Shown: in pieces, positions 6,140 through 9,903 of the stretch
How the letters are laid out: the number at the start of each line of letters is the position of its first letter
Position numbering within the stretch: the first letter of the stretch is position 1
Assembly: GCA_009908885.1 (NCBI GenBank)
Contig: JAAAOL010000505.1
Coordinates: 1-9,903, forward strand
DNA from: Bacteroidota bacterium
GTDB lineage: Bacteria > Bacteroidota > Rhodothermia > Rhodothermales > JAAAOL01
DNA: 9,903 bases
Direction: 5' to 3'
Translations under genes and position numbers: made by a program
Notes under the pieces: generated by a model
What the model was told of the DNA's origin: nothing
Database searches by the model: none
Seen by the model: the letters and a program-made list of their open reading frames with translations, nothing else

Positions 6140-7183
6140 ATGGGACGTACATCGTGGATCGTCGTTCTTGCAGCCCTTCTCGTGTTTCCGCTCTCCGCCT
6201 GCCAGCCCGCGGAGCAGGAGGCCAGCGAAGTCGTCATCTATTCGGGCCGCAGCAAGGCGCTCGTGGATGACCTCGTGGAGCAGTTCGAGGCCCAGCATGA
6301 CATCGACGTCAGCATCAAGTACGGGACGGACGCGCAGCTCATGGCGGCCCTCGAAGAGGAGGGCGACCAGAGTCCGGCCGACCTGTTTTGGGCCAACACG
6401 ACGGGCGCGCTGGGGGCGGCCAGCAACGCCGATCTGCTCCAGCCGCTGCCCGACAGCATCCTGCAGACGCCGGGCGCCTATGTGCCGTCGAGCGGCCAGT
6501 GGGTGCCGGTGACCTCGCGCTTCCGCGTGCTGGCCTACAACACCGACCGCGTGGACGCCGAAGCGCTGCCCGCCTCGGTGATGGACCTGCCGTCGCGCTC
6601 GCAGTACGCCGGGCGCATCGGGTGGACGCCGGCCTACTCCAGCTTTCAGGACTTCGTGACCGCCATGCGCGCCCTGGAGGGCGAGGACGCGACGCGGACG
6701 TGGCTGGAGGGGATGCAGGACCTCGACCCGAAAGCCTACGCCTCCAACACGCCGATGCTCCAGGCGCTGGCGGCGGACGAGATCGACCTCGCGCTGACGA
6801 ACCACTACTACGTGCTGCGCCTCACCCACGGCGAGGGCGAGGCTGAGGAAGACGAGGCCGGGCAGCCCAGTGCGCCCGTGGCGACCTACTTCTTCGAATC
6901 CGGCGACGTGGGCAACCTGGCGCTCGTGACGGGGGCGGGCCTGCTGCAGACGAGCGATCAAGACGCCGGGGCGCTGCAGGTGCTGGAGTACCTCCTCTCG
7001 CCCGAGGCGCAGCGCTTCGCCGCGCAGGAAGTGAACGAGTATCCCGTCGTGTCGGTCGAGGCGCTGCCGGAGTACATGGTGCCCGCCGACTCGTCCATGC
7101 AGCTCAGCCCGGGCTTCGAGGTCGACCAGCTGCGCGACCTGGACGCCACGCTCGACCTGCTGCGGGAGGTGGGGCTGTTGTAG
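6140..7183 (+). CDS. fbpA: Ferric-iron ABC transporter substrate-binding lipoprotein (FbpA/FutA-like)
   Basis: 347 residues from the ATG at 6140; a TTG at 6095 is in frame but overlaps the operator, and only 6140 gives a clean lipoprotein signal (MGRTSWIVVLAALLVFPLSAC, Cys21 in lipobox LSAC). It should be tethered to a membrane and deliver Fe(III) to the permease. Family landmarks are VVIYSGRSKALVDDLVEQFE (31-50, with Tyr34), the hinge segment PADLFWANTTGALGAAS (79-95), VLAYNTDRV (130-138), and NHYYVLRL (221-228), where the Tyr223-Tyr224 pair matches the iron-coordinating tyrosines of this family. The C-terminal VTGAGLLQTSDQDAGALQVLEYLLSPEAQRF is also typical. An acidic stretch (GEGEAEEDEAGQP, 231-243) lies just after the tyrosine pair. 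The permease and ATPase follow. A binding protein for another ion cannot be fully excluded. Confidence 0.9.
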   Translation: MGRTSWIVVLAALLVFPLSACQPAEQEASEVVIYSGRSKALVDDLVEQFEAQHDIDVSIKYGTDAQLMAALEEEGDQSPADLFWANTTGALGAASNADLLQPLPDSILQTPGAYVPSSGQWVPVTSRFRVLAYNTDRVDAEALPASVMDLPSRSQYAGRIGWTPAYSSFQDFVTAMRALEGEDATRTWLEGMQDLDPKAYASNTPMLQALAADEIDLALTNHYYVLRLTHGEGEAEEDEAGQPSAPVATYFFESGDVGNLALVTGAGLLQTSDQDAGALQVLEYLLSPEAQRFAAQEVNEYPVVSVEALPEYMVPADSSMQLSPGFEVDQLRDLDATLDLLREVGLL

Positions 7184-7566
7184 GTCCTCGGACGGTTGAG
7201 GCAGCACTGACTGCGGGGCCCTTCGGAGGGGCGAGCGGATAGCGGATAGAGCATGGAGGAGGGCGGATCGCATCCAGATTCAGCGCGGTCTGCTATTCTC
7301 GATTCTCCTCATACCGTTTTCGCTGGGCGATGTCCGTATCGTCGAGAATATGATGCGTATTGCGTGATGCGTGAAAAAGTGCTGATGGAGCAATGGCCCT
7401 TCCCCATCACGCACCACGCAACACGGACCACGCACCACGACAGGCGACACCAGGATCCGGACATCAACCATCTGAATCAGTATCACACGCCTCTGCACGG
7501 CCGTCTGCCGTCCGCGGTCCGTCGTCCATCCCTCGACGCCCTTTTCGCCAGATCTGGAGGCGCTGC
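7184..7566. repeat. Spacer between fbpA and fbpB filled with several short-period repeat types
   Basis: A 383-base spacer inside the apparent transporter operon with no credible gene. Going rightward there are: a small hairpin around 7218-7232 with a CTTCGG loop; AGCGGAT in tandem (7234-7247); ATTCTCG/ATTCTCC (7294-7307); TGATGCGT as a direct repeat (7351-7358, 7365-7372); a CACGCACCACG array (7408-7439), shared with 5859-5890; and a CCGTC-rich degenerate array (about 7500-7535). The permease frame remains open through the later part, giving a false extension. Confidence 0.75.
7556..7560 (+). promoter_or_regulatory. Shine-Dalgarno GGAGG fixing the permease start
   Basis: GGAGG lies six bases before the GTG at 7567. 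It is one of the few clear ribosome-binding sites in the window and selects this GTG over the upstream ATG at 7393, which lies within the repeat array. Confidence 0.7.
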
Positions 7567-9198
7567 GTGTTTCGCCGTCTGCTGTCGTCGTCCCACTCCG
7601 TGCGCCGGGCGCTTCCGTTCGCGCTCCCGGCGGTGCTCGTCGTGGGCGGCGTCCTCGTGCCGCTGGGGTACCTGCTGCTGCGGGCGTTCCAGGCCGAGCC
7701 GGACCAGCTCGTCGATCTCGTCTGGCGGATGCGGACGCTGCGGCTGCTGGGCAACACGCTCGGTCTGGCGGGCGGCGTCCTCGCGCTCAGCACGGCGCTG
7801 GCCCTGCCGCTGGCCTGGCTGACGACGCGGGCGGCCCTGCCCGGGCGGCGGCTCATCACGCTGCTGGGTGTGCTGCCGCTGGCGGTGCCGGGTTACGTCA
7901 TGGCGTACGTGCTGCTGGCCGCCACCGGCACTACCGGCACGCTGGCCGAGACGCTGGGCCTCGTCGTGCCGCGCCTCAGCGGCTATCCGGGCGCCCTCCT
8001 CGCGCTCAGCCTCTACACGTTTCCGTACCTCTTCCTGAACCTGCGGACGGCGCTGCTCGGGCTGGACCCGTCGCTCGAAGAGGCGGCCCGGTCGCTGGGC
8101 GCCAGCCGCTGGCAGACGTTCGTCCGGGTGACGCTGCCGCAGCTCCGCCCGGCCTACTATGCCGGGGCGCTGCTGGTGGGCCTGCACGTGCTGGGCGACT
8201 TCGGCGTGGTCTCGCTGATGCGGTTCGAGACGTTCAGCTATGCGCTCTACCTGCAATACAACGCCTCGTACGACCGCATCTACGCGGCGTGGCTGGCACT
8301 CATGCTGCTGGCGCTGACGGCGGGCGCGCTGCTGCTGGAGGCGCGGCTGCTGCGGGGACTGCTGCTGCACCGGGCGGGGGCGGGCACGCGTCGGCACGGG
8401 CGGCGCGTGGACCTCGGCGCGTGGCGCGGTGCGGCGTACGGATTCGTCGCGCTGCTGCTGGCCGTCGCGGTCGTGCTCCCGGTGGTGACGGTCGGCTATT
8501 GGATGAGCACGGCGGGTGCGGCCATCGACTGGGCGGATGTGGGTGCGTCGCTGTGGCACTCGGTGAGCGCGTCGGCCCCGGCGGCCGTCGTGGCGGGAGC
8601 GCTGGCCGTACCGCTGGCCTACCTGAGCGTGCGGCAGCCGTCACCGTGGTCGCGGGGACTGGAGCGCATCGCCTACTTCGGCTATGCGACGCCGCCGCTG
8701 GCCTTCGCGCTGGCGCTCGTCGTCTTTTCGCTGCAGACGGCGCCGGTGCTGTATCAGACGCTGCTGCTGCTCATCGTCGCCTACGCGCTGCACTTTCTGG
8801 CCGAGGCGATGGGGCCGGTGCGGAGTGCGCTCTACCAGGCGCCCCCGCGCATCGAGGAGGCCGCGCGGTCGCTGGGGCGCTCGCCGCTGCAGGCCTTCTT
8901 CGCCGTCACGTTCCCGCTGCTGCGGCGCGGGCTGCTGGTGAGTGTGGCGTTCGTCTTTCTCTCAGCCATGAAAGAATTGCCGCTGACCCTCCTGCTCGCG
9001 CCCATCGGCTTCGAGGCGCTGGCGCTCGGAGCCTGGGGCTATAGCAACGAGGCCATGTTCGGACAGGCCGCGCCGTACGCCCTCGCCCTCATCGCCTTCT
9101 CGGCCCTCTTCGTGGGGCTGCTGCTGGTGCAGGAGACGGATCCGCAGCGGGTGAAGGAGGTAATGTCCGCCGAAACGCCCGTGCCGGTGCCGGGGTAA
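7567..9198 (+). CDS. fbpB: Iron ABC transporter permease, fused two-domain (FbpB-like)
   Basis: 543 residues from a GTG with a good Shine-Dalgarno. The frame is open back to an ATG at 7393, but those 58 codons are His/Pro/Ser/Arg-rich translations of spacer repeats. This is the inner-membrane channel of a ferric-iron-type importer, with two permease domains fused in one chain, as usual for FbpB/SfuB. Many hydrophobic segments are visible (for example ALPFALPAVLVVGGVLVPLGYLLL near residues 15-38), about six per half. Each half has the cytoplasmic EAA loop that docks the ATPase: EEAARSLGASRWQTFVRVTLP (from residue 171) and EEAARSLGRSPLQAFFAVTFP (from residue 430). Length agrees with the family. 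It lies between the binding protein and the ATPase, 383 and 234 bases away, unusually loose spacing for such an operon. Substrate is inferred from the neighbours. Confidence 0.92.
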   Translation: MFRRLLSSSHSVRRALPFALPAVLVVGGVLVPLGYLLLRAFQAEPDQLVDLVWRMRTLRLLGNTLGLAGGVLALSTALALPLAWLTTRAALPGRRLITLLGVLPLAVPGYVMAYVLLAATGTTGTLAETLGLVVPRLSGYPGALLALSLYTFPYLFLNLRTALLGLDPSLEEAARSLGASRWQTFVRVTLPQLRPAYYAGALLVGLHVLGDFGVVSLMRFETFSYALYLQYNASYDRIYAAWLALMLLALTAGALLLEARLLRGLLLHRAGAGTRRHGRRVDLGAWRGAAYGFVALLLAVAVVLPVVTVGYWMSTAGAAIDWADVGASLWHSVSASAPAAVVAGALAVPLAYLSVRQPSPWSRGLERIAYFGYATPPLAFALALVVFSLQTAPVLYQTLLLLIVAYALHFLAEAMGPVRSALYQAPPRIEEAARSLGRSPLQAFFAVTFPLLRRGLLVSVAFVFLSAMKELPLTLLLAPIGFEALALGAWGYSNEAMFGQAAPYALALIAFSALFVGLLLVQETDPQRVKEVMSAETPVPVPG

Positions 9199-9432
9199 GA
9201 CGGCGTGCTGCGCTTCGAGACCGCTCCGGCGCCTTCCGCGCACTGCCTCGCGACATCGATGGCGTTCTGTCTGGGAGTGTGGGCGGCTGGGAGATGGATG
9301 TGGAGGCTTCAACCTCCAACACTCCCGCACTCCCACGTCCCCCAGCACTCCCATACTCCCGCACCCCCGGTCTCCCACACTCTGTCCACCGTCAGTCACG
9401 ACTGTTAAGGCTTTGTTTCCGAGCCAGAATCC
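9199..9432. repeat. Spacer between fbpB and fbpC with CACTCCC-type repeats and a stem-loop
   Basis: A 234-base spacer with no credible gene. Around 9319-9385 the motif ACTCCC with C/A/G linkers recurs at least six times. Nested inverted repeats occur: GGGAGTGT (9273-9280) with ACACTCCC (9319-9326), and inside it TGGAGG (9301-9306) with CCTCCA (9313-9318) around CTTCAA. There is no T-run, so it does not look like an intrinsic terminator; an mRNA-stabilising or processing element is possible. No strong Shine-Dalgarno precedes the ATPase ATG. Confidence 0.7.
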
Positions 9433-9903
9433 ATGCCCGAGATCCTTTCCGTCGACAACCTGACGAAGCGCTTCGGTCCCGAGGCGCCGCCCGTGGTGCG
9501 CGATCTCAGTTTCGCGGTGGAGGAGGGCGAGATCGTCGCCCTGCTCGGCCCGAGCGGCTGCGGCAAGACGACCACGCTGCGGTGCATCGCAGGCTTCGAG
9601 CGGCCCGACGCCGGGCGCGTGGAGGTCGGCGGGGAGGTGCTGTGCGGCGACGGGCGGCACGTGCCCGCCGAGCGGCGCAACATCGGGCTCGTCTTCCAGG
9701 ATTATGCCCTGTTTCCGCACCTTACCGTGCTGGAGAACGTGCTGTTCGGCCTCAAAGGGATGCCCCGCGCTGAGCGCCGGCAGCGGGCGCTGGACGTGCT
9801 GCACCGCGTCGGCCTGAAAGGCTTCGAGGACCGCGCGCCGCATCACCTGTCCGGCGGCCAGCAGCAGCGCGTCGCCCTGGCCCGCACCCTCGCGCCAGGC
9901 CCC
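9433..9903 (+). CDS. fbpC: Iron ABC transporter ATPase (FbpC-like), partial at window end
   Basis: 157 codons are present from the ATG at 9433 and the gene runs off the window. It is the cytoplasmic nucleotide-binding subunit that powers import. Visible motifs are Walker A GPSGCGKTT (39-47), the Q-loop segment VFQDYALFPHLTVLENVLFGL (87-107, Gln89) and the ABC signature LSGGQQQR (139-146). Walker B and any C-terminal regulatory domain lie beyond the edge. QDYALFPHLTVLENV and the family's overall spacing match the Fe3+/polyamine/sulfate-type importer ATPases (MalK-related). The specificity for iron rests on the gene order with the FbpA- and FbpB-like genes. The start was chosen because it gives the normal N-terminus (MPEILSVDNLTKRFG). 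Confidence 0.93.
   Translation, partial: MPEILSVDNLTKRFGPEAPPVVRDLSFAVEEGEIVALLGPSGCGKTTTLRCIAGFERPDAGRVEVGGEVLCGDGRHVPAERRNIGLVFQDYALFPHLTVLENVLFGLKGMPRAERRQRALDVLHRVGLKGFEDRAPHHLSGGQQQRVALARTLAPGP

Noticed and set aside
7211..7232. Intrinsic terminator after the iron-binding protein gene
   Set aside because: The stem is short with a bulge and no T-run follows, so it is not strong enough to call.
6119..7273. Long open frame opposite the iron-binding protein gene
   Set aside because: It covers the real gene fully and encodes a His/Arg/Leu-rich low-complexity sequence; the sense strand has a lipobox and family motifs.
7483..8559. Long open frame opposite the permease gene
   Set aside because: Its product is almost entirely Arg/Gln/His-rich with no family signature, typical of the antisense of a GC-rich membrane-protein gene that has EAA motifs in the sense frame.

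Overview
This window comes from a GC-rich bacterial chromosome (about 70% GC in most genes) and shows no sign of phage, plasmid, CRISPR or RNA genes. Predicted secreted proteins with ordinary Sec or lipoprotein signals, weak or absent Shine-Dalgarno sequences at most starts, and spacers filled with degenerate short-period repeats suggest a member of the Bacteroidota/Rhodothermota (Rhodothermales-like). This placement is inferred from overall character; no marker gene is present, and Chloroflexota or Gemmatimonadota cannot be excluded.

Left part (1-2016, + strand): an unrecognised short ORF that may be a fragment of a longer gene, then two predicted exported proteins of unknown function. The second of these carries a Cys-Gly-Cys-Pro motif in its C-terminal beta-rich half. 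The first ~950 bases are lower in GC than the rest. A 105-bp convergent spacer (2017-2121) holds a perfect 16-bp tandem duplication and an AAAACCC-rich tract.

Middle part (2122-5748, - strand, transcribed right to left): a class A beta-lactamase-fold serine hydrolase, a full-length periplasmic gamma-glutamyltransferase, and a Gfo/Idh/MocA-fold protein whose catalytic lysine, and apparently its other two catalytic residues, are replaced. The close spacing (37 nt, then 2-14 nt) suggests one operon, perhaps acting on peptides or glutathione/cell-wall material in the periplasm; the Gfo/Idh/MocA protein's role is unclear.

Right part (6140-9903, + strand): a complete ferric-iron type ABC importer layout. 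It comprises an iron-binding lipoprotein (FbpA-like), a fused two-domain permease (FbpB-like) and the start of the ATPase (FbpC-like), cut by the window end. Upstream of fbpA lies an AT-rich island with two overlapping perfect palindromes built from TTAGA/TCTAA half-sites, a strong candidate operator for a DtxR/MntR/SirR-type metal-dependent repressor. This is the best regulatory signal in the window.

The most unusual global feature is the set of mosaic low-complexity repeats in four spacers (2017-2121, 5749-5890, 7234-7535, 9270-9385). Two lie inside the putative iron-transport operon, and they create false N-terminal extensions of the flanking reading frames. I do not see a clear undescribed multi-gene system here.
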